From Gracilimonas sp046602855 (GTDB lineage: Bacteria; Bacteroidota; Rhodothermia; Balneolales; Balneolaceae): a DNA stretch of 64,000 nt. A program made the translations under genes and the position numbers. Each line of letters begins with the position of its first letter. The stretch's first letter is position 1. This document shows positions 50,845 through 60,321 of this stretch, one piece after another. Location: assembly GCF_046602855.1 (NCBI RefSeq), contig NZ_JBKINJ010000002.1:868001-932000 (forward strand). Reading direction: 5' to 3'. Below the pieces are notes generated by a model. The model did not search any database. It was given only the letters and a program-made list of their open reading frames with translations, and was not told the DNA's origin.

Positions 50845-53190
50845 TCAGGATTGCTTTTTGCCAGCTAAATCAAGGTAAAAGCGTTTAACTTTATCGCCGA
50901 CTCTGATCTTAAAGTAACCCTCTTCAAGTACAGGGTTTCCATCAAAGTCCGGATATGTGAGGTCTTCTTTAGGATCAATACTCAGGCTTACCTTCCTGGA
51001 AGCGCCTGGTTTCAGTTCAACACGTTCAAAGTGTATGAGTTCTTTAACAGGCCGGGATATCTTACCTACTTCATCCGATACAAACCACAAGACTGCTTCG
51101 GTACCTGTACGTCTTCCCGTGTTTTTGATCGTAACCTGTACCTCAATTGATTCATTCTCACTTATTTTAGCTTTACTCAATGTGAGATTATCATATGAAA
51201 ATTCGGTATAACTTAAACCGTGTCCGAATTCCCACTCAACAATGGTTTCGTCATCCTGTTCAATATTATTCGCTACTTCTGAGTCAAAGTGATACGATGC
51301 ACTTGGTTTGTGGTTATAGGGCACAAAATATCCCACATATTGCGGATAGGAAAATGGCAGTTTGCCGCTTGGGTTCACATCACCGCTGATCACGTCAGCA
51401 ATGGCTTTTGCCCCTTCAAAACCGGGGAGACCAGCCCATATAATAGCATCAGTATCGTCAACTATTTCAGATATGACCCTTGGTCGTCCTTCGATCAAAA
51501 CAAGTATTGTGGGCTTCCCGAACGTGTTAACTGTTTTGATCAGATCAAGCTGCTCTTTGGGTAGTTCCAGATCCGTGATATTTCCAACAAACTCGGTATA
51601 AGGCTCCTCTCCTGCAGCAACGATAAAGACATCAGCCTCATTGGCAGCTTTGTCAAAATCGGATCGTGTCCTTGTCCCAGGTTCACCCATGGAGTCCAAA
51701 CTAGTGACTTCGGAAGATGGGAATTGGTCTTGAATTGCTTCAGTGATGGTTTTCGCGCTCTCAGGATATTGCTCTTCTGAACCGCCTTGCCATGCCAGTG
51801 TCCACCCACCTGAAAGATTTCTTTTACTATTTGCTGATGGACCAACGACAAGGATGTTTTTTATGTCTTTCGATAACGGAAGTGTGTTATCCTTATTTTT
51901 CAAAAGAACCATAGACTCCTGTGCTGATCGGAGGGCGATGGCTTTATGAGTGGAGCTTCCAATATTTTCAATTCCCTCGCCTGAGGGATAGGGATGCTCA
52001 AACAGCCCTAATTCATACTTAAGTTTTAATATTCGTCGAACAGACTCATTAATGCGGTTTTCGGTAATGTTTCCATTTTGAACGAGCTTGATCAGACTTT
52101 CATTAAAATTCAGAGAATCAGGGGTCATACTCATATCAACGCCGGCATCAATTGCCTGAAACGTAGCTTCGTCATAATCACGGGCGGTTCTATGGTAATC
52201 ATACAGTTTTTGAATGTCAGCCCAGTCTGTAAGAATAACTCCGTCGAAACCCATTTTTTTTCTAAGGAGATCAGTAAGTAATTCTTTTGAGGCGTGTACC
52301 GGAATACCATTAACTTCACCACTATTTAACATAATGGTTTTCATTCCTGCATCTAGTGCGGCCTGAAAAGAAGGTTTATGGAATTCGTGAATGGTCTGCA
52401 TGGATAGGTCAACCGGTGTCCGGTCCCAACCGGATCTTGGCACTGAATAACCAAGAAAATGCTTACCGGTGGCAGCGATCTGGTAAGGGAATTGTTCATA
52501 TTTTGCCTGTAATCCATTTACATATGCCACCCCCAATTCGGAAGCAAGGTATGGATCCTCTCCATAAGTTTCATAAACGCGGGGCCAATAAGGATTCCTA
52601 CCTAGATCCAGTACGGGTGCGAAATTCCATACGTGCCCTAAGGGACCTGCTTCGAGAGCGGTGATTTTGCCATTTTGCCGGGCATTATCAGTGTTGAAAG
52701 TAGCACCAATATTAATATTATGTGGGAATATAGTGCTTCTGGAGAGGTAGCTTGCACCGTGCATATGGTCGATGCCATAGATAATGGGAATACCTAAGCG
52801 AGTCTCTTCAACAGCAATGCGCTGCAACTCAGTAATGTACTCAAGCCATTGCTGTGCCGGTACGGCTTCTCCATTTAGAAACGACCCAATATGATGCTCT
52901 TGTAAGAGAGTTCGGGCCTTTTCAGAATCAAGACTAACATCACTTTGATCACCCATGTTATTTACCATAGTGATATCAAGTTGGGTCATCTGCCCAACCT
53001 TTTCTTCCAGGGTCATACGAGAAATAAGGTCTTCTATGCGGTCATCAAGTGAAAAAGAAGGATCTTTGTAAGGCTGAGCAGACAAGGGTATTTTGGTGCT
53101 TAAAATAAATATGAAACCGAGTATAAAGGTTATTAATAAGATCTTGTCAAAGAGATCTGAAGATGGGGTGGATGAAAAGTCATATTGCAT
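50845..53190 (-). CDS. bglX: GH3 beta-glucosidase, exported
   Basis: 781 residues with an N-terminal hydrophobic helix near residues 16-35 (LLITFILGFIFILSTKIPL) and an ALSAQ-like cleavage region, probably periplasmic. The catalytic part begins RIEDLISRMTLEEKVGQM, then ETRLGIPIIYGIDHMHGASY and the nucleophile loop MGFDGVILTDWADIQKLYDY (Asp in TDW). The second alpha/beta domain has ILVVGPSANSKRNLSGGWTL, and the C-terminus is a fibronectin type III-like domain (SIEVQVTIKNTGRRTGTEAV). It divides from the sigma-factor gene and next to the laminarin-type locus, so it likely hydrolyses beta-glucan oligosaccharides released by the GH16 enzyme. Confidence 0.93.
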   Translation of the reverse strand: MQYDFSSTPSSDLFDKILLITFILGFIFILSTKIPLSAQPYKDPSFSLDDRIEDLISRMTLEEKVGQMTQLDITMVNNMGDQSDVSLDSEKARTLLQEHHIGSFLNGEAVPAQQWLEYITELQRIAVEETRLGIPIIYGIDHMHGASYLSRSTIFPHNINIGATFNTDNARQNGKITALEAGPLGHVWNFAPVLDLGRNPYWPRVYETYGEDPYLASELGVAYVNGLQAKYEQFPYQIAATGKHFLGYSVPRSGWDRTPVDLSMQTIHEFHKPSFQAALDAGMKTIMLNSGEVNGIPVHASKELLTDLLRKKMGFDGVILTDWADIQKLYDYHRTARDYDEATFQAIDAGVDMSMTPDSLNFNESLIKLVQNGNITENRINESVRRILKLKYELGLFEHPYPSGEGIENIGSSTHKAIALRSAQESMVLLKNKDNTLPLSKDIKNILVVGPSANSKRNLSGGWTLAWQGGSEEQYPESAKTITEAIQDQFPSSEVTSLDSMGEPGTRTRSDFDKAANEADVFIVAAGEEPYTEFVGNITDLELPKEQLDLIKTVNTFGKPTILVLIEGRPRVISEIVDDTDAIIWAGLPGFEGAKAIADVISGDVNPSGKLPFSYPQYVGYFVPYNHKPSASYHFDSEVANNIEQDDETIVEWEFGHGLSYTEFSYDNLTLSKAKISENESIEVQVTIKNTGRRTGTEAVLWFVSDEVGKISRPVKELIHFERVELKPGASRKVSLSIDPKEDLTYPDFDGNPVLEEGYFKIRVGDKVKRFYLDLAGKKQS

Positions 53191-53439
53191 AGTAAAATGT
53201 AGTTCTGATATTTATGTTATGGTAAAATCTCAGAACACCGGAACGCCAAGAAGCTAAGTTAAGATATCCGAACTTTCAAGACATGAAAAAAATAACCGTT
53301 TTCAGAATCTTTGGTAGCTTGTAATAATTTGGTAACATTTAAGGAATCTTAAAAAAAAAGAATTCATTAAAAGAACATACTGATTTAGCATTTTTTACAA
53401 GATGTTTAATTGATTCAAGGCTTTCACTGCCTTATTAAA

Positions 53440-54012
53440 ATGGATAAAAAAGGAAAACTGCAGGATGATAACGGGTTAGATCAACTTTGGCAAAAGTTGC
53501 GTTCAGGGGATCGGCATGCCTTAGGTGTCCTTTTTTCCGCTACTTTTGATTCGCTTTACAAGTATGGTTATAGGATCATACCAAATTCTGAAAAAGTCCG
53601 TGATGCTATTCAGGAAGTCTTTTTTCAACTTTGGAAATATCGCAAAAATCTAAGCAAACCAAGTTCAGTGAGAGCCTACTTGTTTGTGTCGTTAAGACGG
53701 GAATTACTTAACAGGAAAAAAGCGGCTAAACGGAGAGAAGAGAAAAATAAAAAGTATTATGATGAAGAGTTTGATCCACTTTTGAATTATTCAAAATGGG
53801 ACGAGATCCTGAATCTTCAGGAAAAAGAAAGTAAAGGTCTTAAAAAAGCGATCGATAAACTGACACCCCGGCAGCGTGAGATCATTTATCTGAAATACTA
53901 TGAGGGGTTATCAACAGATGAGATATCCAAGATCTTGGATATTCGCGCGCAAAGCATCTATAATTTCATGTCAGAATCCATAAAAATGCTTCGTTTATTT
54001 CTGGACAGATAA
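53440..54012 (+). CDS. ECF sigma factor (FecI/SusC-D type)
   Basis: 190 residues with the two regions of an extracytoplasmic-function sigma factor. Region 2 is FSATFDSLYKYGYRIIPNSE with VRDAIQEVFFQLWKYRKNL. Region 4 is AIDKLTPRQREIIYLKYYEG then LSTDEISKILDIRAQSIYNF, the helix-turn-helix. The ATG at 53440 begins the conserved part (a TTG 30 bases upstream is the alternative). In Bacteroidota such sigma factors pair with FecR-like anti-sigma factors and activate SusC/SusD operons after a TonB-dependent signal. The next gene is exactly such an anti-sigma factor. Confidence 0.95.
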   Translation: MDKKGKLQDDNGLDQLWQKLRSGDRHALGVLFSATFDSLYKYGYRIIPNSEKVRDAIQEVFFQLWKYRKNLSKPSSVRAYLFVSLRRELLNRKKAAKRREEKNKKYYDEEFDPLLNYSKWDEILNLQEKESKGLKKAIDKLTPRQREIIYLKYYEGLSTDEISKILDIRAQSIYNFMSESIKMLRLFLDR

Positions 54013-54176
54013 GAATATTTAAATCCCATTGCTTTTCTATTCTATTGGGACGTAGTTACTTAAGGGGTTTTACTGCGATGAGTAAATTTTTTTCAAAAAA
54101 TTTACAGTAGATATCCTTTCGGATCTTCTCTATAAGGGCACAAGCCGAGAGTAACCCAATTAACTCAATAAGATAT

Positions 54177-55253
54177 ATGCCTAGTAAGCTCTCAGAATTA
54201 TTACTCGATGAATCTTTTGTCCGCTTTCTCAAAGGGAAGGCAACAACAGAGGAGTTTGCAAAATGGACTGAATGGTCTGAACAGAAAGAAGATCATGCAG
54301 ATCTTATCGAGAAGGGGAGAGAACTTTTAAATGAAGGTTCTCAGCCGCTTCCTTTGCCAAATACTGAGGTGGAATTAGAGCGCTTGATGTGGAGGATCGA
54401 TTCTCAAAAACGATATCGATCTTACAAAGACGTTAGGAAGCCCTCAAGAACGGCCGTTTGGTCAGCTATTGCAGTTGCAGCAAGTATCTTATTGGTGATT
54501 GGTTTTTTTACCCGACACACATTACTACAGAACAACGGAACAGATAACAGTCAGGTCTCGTCGGTAACCTATCGAACTTTGAATACAGAAACGGGGCAAA
54601 AAACTTCGGTACAGTATTCTGATGGTTCAAAAATTGTGATAAATGCCAATTCACAACTTCGCTTACCCGGTAAATCTATCAACTCGGATACCATGCAGGT
54701 TTGGCTGGAAGGAGAGGCATTATTTAACATCACAAATAACCCTGATTCAAAACGCACGTTTATAGTGCACACACCAGATGGTGATGTGTCAGTATTAGGG
54801 ACTATTTTCTCAGTTAATACAACAAAATCAAGAAGTCAGGTTGTTTTGAGCGAGGGACGAGTGCGTGTTGATGTATCAGAGCCTGTTAATCAGCAGGAGA
54901 TGAATTACATCATGAGCCCCGGAGAGTTGGTAGAATTTTCTAATGAAATGGATAAGATCGAGATCAGGAACGTCAACGCACGGGTATATACATCCTGGGC
55001 AAGTGATACATTGATCCTCGAGAATACTCCACTGCACGAACTTATTGACAGGATAGAATTCACCTACGATGTCAGTGTTAAAGTTGAGGAGGATGACCTG
55101 CTCAATGAGCGTTTAACGGGAAGGTTGGAGAACCTAAATATAGATTTTCTTTTGAATGGGCTTGCTCAAGTGCTTGATGTAGAAATCACAAAGCAAGAGC
55201 GAACGGTCTTTATCAGAAAAAAAGAGGATGATTCTATAACTAAGGGATCATAG
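54177..55253 (+). CDS. FecR-like anti-sigma factor
   Basis: 358 residues. The N-terminal cytoplasmic part (residues 1-85) with SELLLDESFVRFLKGKATTE should bind the sigma factor. One membrane helix follows (AVWSAIAVAASILLVIGFFT), then the periplasmic FecR domain (YRTLNTETGQKTSVQYSDGS, VVLSEGRVRVDVSEPVNQQE, VMSP-like VNARVYTSWASDTLILENT with a C-terminal secretin-like LIDRIEFTYDVSVKVEEDD). The periplasmic part is the likely contact with the SusC STN domain. SusC follows 2 bases or so after the stop, so the two genes are coupled. Confidence 0.93.
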   Translation: MPSKLSELLLDESFVRFLKGKATTEEFAKWTEWSEQKEDHADLIEKGRELLNEGSQPLPLPNTEVELERLMWRIDSQKRYRSYKDVRKPSRTAVWSAIAVAASILLVIGFFTRHTLLQNNGTDNSQVSSVTYRTLNTETGQKTSVQYSDGSKIVINANSQLRLPGKSINSDTMQVWLEGEALFNITNNPDSKRTFIVHTPDGDVSVLGTIFSVNTTKSRSQVVLSEGRVRVDVSEPVNQQEMNYIMSPGELVEFSNEMDKIEIRNVNARVYTSWASDTLILENTPLHELIDRIEFTYDVSVKVEEDDLLNERLTGRLENLNIDFLLNGLAQVLDVEITKQERTVFIRKKEDDSITKGS

Positions 55254-55255
55254 AA

Positions 55256-58200
55256 ATGGAAGATATAACATCAAACAGTAACGATATGAAAGCTAAAAGA
55301 TTCACCCTGTTAGTTTTACTATTTGCATTTTGCAGCATGGGTACAACTTGGGCCGCACAAAAAGCACAATTTGCTTATAACAAAAGTGCCGATCATAGTC
55401 AGAAATCTGAAGAGACGATTTCCCTTAAAAAAAGTTTAAAGAGTTTGGAAAGCGCTTACAACGTTGTCTTTTTCTATAAGACAAACTTGATAGAGGGTAA
55501 AAGTCACAACAATGTAGATCTGGAGGGAAGCTTGTCAGACAAGCTCCAGATACTGCTGACTCCACACAATTTAGAATCGAAGTATCTTGGCGATCGTGTT
55601 TATGTTATATCAGGAGCTAAACCTGTAACACCCGCTATTGCTGTAGCTGATACAGTTAGAGGGCGCGTTACTGATATTGAAAACGGAGAAACGCTCCCCG
55701 GAGTTAATATTCTTATTAAAGGCACTACAAGAGGAACAGCTACAGACCTAAATGGCAGTTTCACTCTGACGGCCGAAGCACAGGATACTTTGGTATTCTC
55801 TTACCTTGGTTTTAATACAACAGAGGTTCCGGTAGATGGAAGAAGTGTTATAAATGTAGCACTGACACCTTCTGTTCTGCAATCTGATGAACTTATTGTT
55901 GTCGGTTATGGAACCAAGCGAAGAAGTGAGATCACGGGATCTGTTTCTTCTATCAGCTCAGAAAGTATTAATGACACTCCAGTTCTTCGGGTAGAACAAG
56001 CTTTACAGGGTAGAACGGCGGGTGTATTTGTAGCAAATCAATCCGGGCAACCGGGTGAAGCGCCAACCATTAGGATTCGTGGAGCCGGTACTACAGGAAG
56101 TGCAGATCCTTTGTTTGTTGTAGACGGCATGCCGGTAAGTGGAATTGATTATCTGAATCCCGGGTCAATTGAGTCTATGCAGGTTCTTAAAGATGCGGCC
56201 TCTGCAGCCATTTACGGAGCTCGTGCTGCCAATGGCGTGGTTTTGATCACTACGAAATCAGGACAGCCTGATGTAACTAACGTTACTTACGAAGGTTATG
56301 CAGGTATTCAAAATGCTTGGAAAAAGATCAATATGCTGGATGCCCGTCAGTATATGGTAATGATGAACGAGGGTGCTTCTTATGCAGGTGTCAGCATGCC
56401 ATTCCCAATTGATCCTCAGGTTTCAGGTGGAACTGATTGGCAAGATGCTGTCTTTAATGACAATGCACCAATGACGAATCATATGATCACTATTTCAGGT
56501 GGTAATGAACGTACACAGTATTCAACCGGTATCTCGTACTTCTCTCAGGAAGGAATTATTGGAGGAGAAAAATCTCAGTTCAATCGTAATACCTTTAATT
56601 TGAAACTAGATAATAAAGTAAGCGAGGTATTCAGATTTGGGAACAGTTTCAACTATAGCCGAATAAATCGAAATGCTGTACTAAGTAATAGTGAATGGGG
56701 TTCTCCATTGAGTAACGCCTTGAATATGGATCCTTTGACACCACTCTTTGAGACGGATCCCAATGACCTTCAAAGCTATCCCAGTAACGCCGTTCAAAAT
56801 GATGAGGGTCTTTATTACGGTATTTCAAATTACGTAACACAGGAGATCGTAAACCCACTTGCCAGGCTGGCTGTAACATATGGTGAAACCCAGGTCGACA
56901 AACTGGTGAATAACCTGTTTGCTGAGTATGAGGTCATGCCAAACCTTGTAGTCAGAAGTAGCTTCGGTATTGACGCAGCCTTTGTTAGAGGCGATAATTA
57001 TGTGCCAACATTCTATCTGAATTCTGCGCAAACAAACAGTGAATCTTTAGTAAGTAAATCTGAGAGTCGCTGGTATACCTGGAACTCTGAGAACACCGTG
57101 AGTTACGAGAATACTTTCAGTAACCATAATATAACTTTGCTGGGTGGTATTTCTGCTCAAAAAGTACATTATGAAGACCTATTTGGCTCAAAATCGAACT
57201 TATTGATGTCTGACGCTTCCAATGCATGGCTTAATGTAGCTTCAAATGAAGAGTCAATGCGAGCCACCGGTGGAGCTTTTAATGAGAAATTACTCTCTTA
57301 TTTCGGTCGGGCAAGTTATAATTTTGATGAAACATATTTGATTACCGGTATAGTCCGGGTTGATGGTTCTTCAAAATTTGGATCCAATAATAGATATGCT
57401 GTCTTCCCTTCTGTATCTCTTGGTTGGGTGGCGAGTAATGAATCATTTATGGATGACATGGATGATATCAATCTGTTGAAGTTAAGAGCCTCTTGGGGAC
57501 AAAACGGTAATCAGAACATAGGTAACTTTGCCTATACTTCGACTATTGCAACAGGTTATGGTTATAGCTTCGGGTCTAATGAAACATTTACTACCGGTGC
57601 GATCCCATCCAGTGTGCCTAACCCAAATCTTAAATGGGAAACTTCAGAACAACTTAATTTTGGTGTTGATGTAGGCTTTTGGCAGGACAGATTGATCCTG
57701 GCTGCAGATTACTATCAAAAAGAAACCAAAGGATTGTTGGTAAGAGCTCCCATACCCGGACATGTTGGCAACAGCGCGCCAATCGTTAACGGTGGTAGCG
57801 TTAAAAACGAAGGCTTTGAGTTAAGTGTCGACTACAGAGACTACACCAATGAGTTTAATTACAACGTAGGTCTTAATTTTGCATTCAACAGCAACGAGGT
57901 TACTCACATCGGGAATGCAGAAGGAGTGATAATTGGTACCGGTTTTGCAACTTATGGTATTGTTACCCGTGCCGAGGAAGGTTTCCCTATCGGTTACTTC
58001 TGGGGATATGAAACTGACGGTATTTTCCAGACACAACAAGAGGTTGATAGCTACGTGAATGGACAAGGTAATTTGATCCAACCGAACGCTTCGCCGGGTG
58101 ATGTCATATTCAGAGATCTTAATGGAAATGGTCAGATCGATGACGGTGACCGAACAATGATCGGCAACCCAACTCCTGACCTGACCTTTGGTGCCAACTT

Positions 58201-58663
58201 TGGAGCCAACTATAAGCAGTTCGATCTGTCACTGTTCTTACAGGGAACAGTGGGTAACGACATCTTTAACGCAACCCGTCGTCATGACCTCACAATGTCT
58301 AACATGCCGGCTTCATACCTTGAAAGATGGACGGGTCCTGGTACTTCAAATGAGTTGCCTCGGTTTACCTGGAATGATGCAAATGGTAACTGGTCTAAGA
58401 TCTCAGATCTATATGTGGAAGACGGGTCTTATCTGAGAGTTAAGAATGTGCAGGTTGGATATAATCTATCTCAAGGTATTCTTGACCGATTAAGCCTGAC
58501 TAATACACGAATATATTTGTCGGCGGACAATCTATTCACCTTGACAGGCTACAGCGGTTTTGATCCTGAAATAGGATCTGCCTCCCCACTTAGTGTTGGT
58601 GTGGACCGTGGTGTGTATCCACAGGCTCGCAGTTTCCGAATCGGCGTCAACATTACATTTTAA
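55256..58663 (+). CDS. SusC/RagA-family TonB-linked outer-membrane transporter
   Basis: 1135 residues. The signal region is FTLLVLLFAFCSMGTTWAAQ, followed by an STN (secretin/TonB short N-terminus) domain, LKSLESAYNVVFFYKTNLIE, which contacts an anti-sigma factor. Then comes the carboxypeptidase-like domain (VRGRVTDIENGETLPGVNIL), the plug (DELIVVGYGTKRRSEITGSV, ALQGRTAGVFVANQSGQPGE, MQVLKDAASAAIYGARAANG) and a long barrel ending SFRIGVNITF. It imports oligosaccharides across the outer membrane with SusD as the lid. An ATG at 55286 is an alternative start that begins nearer the signal peptide. Tightly linked to FecR upstream and SusD 26 bases downstream. Confidence 0.96.
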   Translation: MEDITSNSNDMKAKRFTLLVLLFAFCSMGTTWAAQKAQFAYNKSADHSQKSEETISLKKSLKSLESAYNVVFFYKTNLIEGKSHNNVDLEGSLSDKLQILLTPHNLESKYLGDRVYVISGAKPVTPAIAVADTVRGRVTDIENGETLPGVNILIKGTTRGTATDLNGSFTLTAEAQDTLVFSYLGFNTTEVPVDGRSVINVALTPSVLQSDELIVVGYGTKRRSEITGSVSSISSESINDTPVLRVEQALQGRTAGVFVANQSGQPGEAPTIRIRGAGTTGSADPLFVVDGMPVSGIDYLNPGSIESMQVLKDAASAAIYGARAANGVVLITTKSGQPDVTNVTYEGYAGIQNAWKKINMLDARQYMVMMNEGASYAGVSMPFPIDPQVSGGTDWQDAVFNDNAPMTNHMITISGGNERTQYSTGISYFSQEGIIGGEKSQFNRNTFNLKLDNKVSEVFRFGNSFNYSRINRNAVLSNSEWGSPLSNALNMDPLTPLFETDPNDLQSYPSNAVQNDEGLYYGISNYVTQEIVNPLARLAVTYGETQVDKLVNNLFAEYEVMPNLVVRSSFGIDAAFVRGDNYVPTFYLNSAQTNSESLVSKSESRWYTWNSENTVSYENTFSNHNITLLGGISAQKVHYEDLFGSKSNLLMSDASNAWLNVASNEESMRATGGAFNEKLLSYFGRASYNFDETYLITGIVRVDGSSKFGSNNRYAVFPSVSLGWVASNESFMDDMDDINLLKLRASWGQNGNQNIGNFAYTSTIATGYGYSFGSNETFTTGAIPSSVPNPNLKWETSEQLNFGVDVGFWQDRLILAADYYQKETKGLLVRAPIPGHVGNSAPIVNGGSVKNEGFELSVDYRDYTNEFNYNVGLNFAFNSNEVTHIGNAEGVIIGTGFATYGIVTRAEEGFPIGYFWGYETDGIFQTQQEVDSYVNGQGNLIQPNASPGDVIFRDLNGNGQIDDGDRTMIGNPTPDLTFGANFGANYKQFDLSLFLQGTVGNDIFNATRRHDLTMSNMPASYLERWTGPGTSNELPRFTWNDANGNWSKISDLYVEDGSYLRVKNVQVGYNLSQGILDRLSLTNTRIYLSADNLFTLTGYSGFDPEIGSASPLSVGVDRGVYPQARSFRIGVNITF

Positions 58664-58688
58664 CGGATATTTCTACCCTTAAACATTC

Positions 58689-60272
58689 ATGATCATGAAA
58701 TACTTAAAGACTTTATCAGCGTTCTTGGTTGTAGCTTCCACTGTTTTCATAAGCAGTTGTGACAGCTTCTTAAATGAAGAACCCCTCGACCAAAGAGTAG
58801 AATCAAATTTCTACCAAACAGAACAAGATGCACAAGAGGCATTGGTAGCTATATATGATGTCCTGCAATGGAATACCGTAGTAGGTTTTCATGTACCGGA
58901 AATGCTAAGCGATATTGCTTCGGACGATGTATATGCCGGTGGCGCTAGCCGTAATGATGCGCCGAATATCATTGAGGTTGACAAACATGATATTCGTACA
59001 ACCAATGGTGAGGTGCATGGATTATGGCAAAAATATTACACCGGAATTTACCGAGCTAACAAATATCTGACAGAAGTAGAAGATCTTGAGGCCGATCAGG
59101 CGTTCTTAGATCGAACTATGGCAGAAGCAAAATTCTTGAGAGCCTATTTCTATTTCGATCTTGTACGATTTTTCCGAAATGTACCTCTCATTACAGAGCC
59201 ACTTGACAACCCGGATGAGTATAACCAGCCACAGGCCGATCCTTCTGATGTATTTTCTCAGATAGCTCAAGACCTCGCTGAAGCTGTTCCGCATCTTCCG
59301 GTAACGATCCAGGCAAACGAGCAAGGCAGGGTAAGTAAATGGGCAGGTCAGGCTTTGCTGGCTAAAGTTTATCTTTACTACTCAGATGTATTCGGTGAAG
59401 ATCTTCCGGCAGGCAATCAAACCATAGACAGATCTTTTGCTATCACAATGATAGATAGCGTGATCAATCAAAGTGGTCATGACCTATTGTCTAACTATGA
59501 AGATAACTTCAAACCTGATTTTGAATTCAGTAACGAATCTGTTTTTGAGATCGCTTATTCAGACTCAAGACCATGGTGGGATTGGGGATTCATTCAAGGT
59601 GGTGAAGGTAATATGGCACCACAAATGCAAGGACCTCGTGTAGATGAGCCTGCTAATGAAGATTACCAGAGGGGTTGGAGTTTTTCACCTGTTACAGAAG
59701 AGCTGCTTACTGCTTTTGATCCAAATGATCCGAGGCTCGAAGCAACCATACTTTTCGAAAGCGAGCTTAATGCGGGAATTACAGTAGGATATCAGCACAC
59801 CGGTAAATTTACCCAAAAATATACTACACATAAGTCCTATGAGCCATCAGATGGGCAGCTGGAACTTAACTGGGGTAACAACTACCGTGTTATTCGCTTC
59901 TCAGATGTATTATTGATGGGAGCTGAGCTTCATTTGAAGAATAATAATGCTACCACTGCAGAAAATTACTTGACCCGCGTGCGATCACGCGTTGGACTAC
60001 CAACGGTACCCCCGACGATGGAGAATATAAAGAAAGAACGTAGAATAGAGCTGGCTCTTGAAGGCCACCGTTATTGGGACCTGCAGAGATATGGTCAGCA
60101 AGAGGCTGAGCAGAATATTTCTGTTCAGGGAGAAGTAAAACCCGGATATGTAGGTGATGCTCCAGATTTCGAGATAACCTATGAGACAGCTAAACAGGGC
60201 TTGTTCCCAATACCTCAAACAGAGATCGATATTTCAAACGGCGTACTGCAACAGAACGCGGGTTATAATTGA
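58689..60272 (+). CDS. SusD/RagB-family surface glycan-binding lipoprotein
   Basis: 527 residues with a lipoprotein signal (FLVVASTVFISSC). The SusD helical-bundle pattern is clear: FLNEEPLDQRVESNFYQTEQ, AQEALVAIYDVLQWN, HGLWQKYYTGIYRANKYLTE and FLRAYFYFDLVRFFRNVPLI at the N-terminus; RVSKWAGQALLAKVYLYYSD in the middle. The C-terminal RagB part holds RFSDVLLMGAELHLKNNNAT, KKERRIELALEGHRYWDLQR and GLFPIPQTEIDIS. It binds glycan at the surface and caps the SusC barrel. It lies between susC and the PKD-type binding protein. Confidence 0.96.
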   Translation: MIMKYLKTLSAFLVVASTVFISSCDSFLNEEPLDQRVESNFYQTEQDAQEALVAIYDVLQWNTVVGFHVPEMLSDIASDDVYAGGASRNDAPNIIEVDKHDIRTTNGEVHGLWQKYYTGIYRANKYLTEVEDLEADQAFLDRTMAEAKFLRAYFYFDLVRFFRNVPLITEPLDNPDEYNQPQADPSDVFSQIAQDLAEAVPHLPVTIQANEQGRVSKWAGQALLAKVYLYYSDVFGEDLPAGNQTIDRSFAITMIDSVINQSGHDLLSNYEDNFKPDFEFSNESVFEIAYSDSRPWWDWGFIQGGEGNMAPQMQGPRVDEPANEDYQRGWSFSPVTEELLTAFDPNDPRLEATILFESELNAGITVGYQHTGKFTQKYTTHKSYEPSDGQLELNWGNNYRVIRFSDVLLMGAELHLKNNNATTAENYLTRVRSRVGLPTVPPTMENIKKERRIELALEGHRYWDLQRYGQQEAEQNISVQGEVKPGYVGDAPDFEITYETAKQGLFPIPQTEIDISNGVLQQNAGYN

Positions 60273-60321
60273 TCCGAATTTGATTAACTAAAGAATATTC
60301 ATAACCTGAACCATTATCATT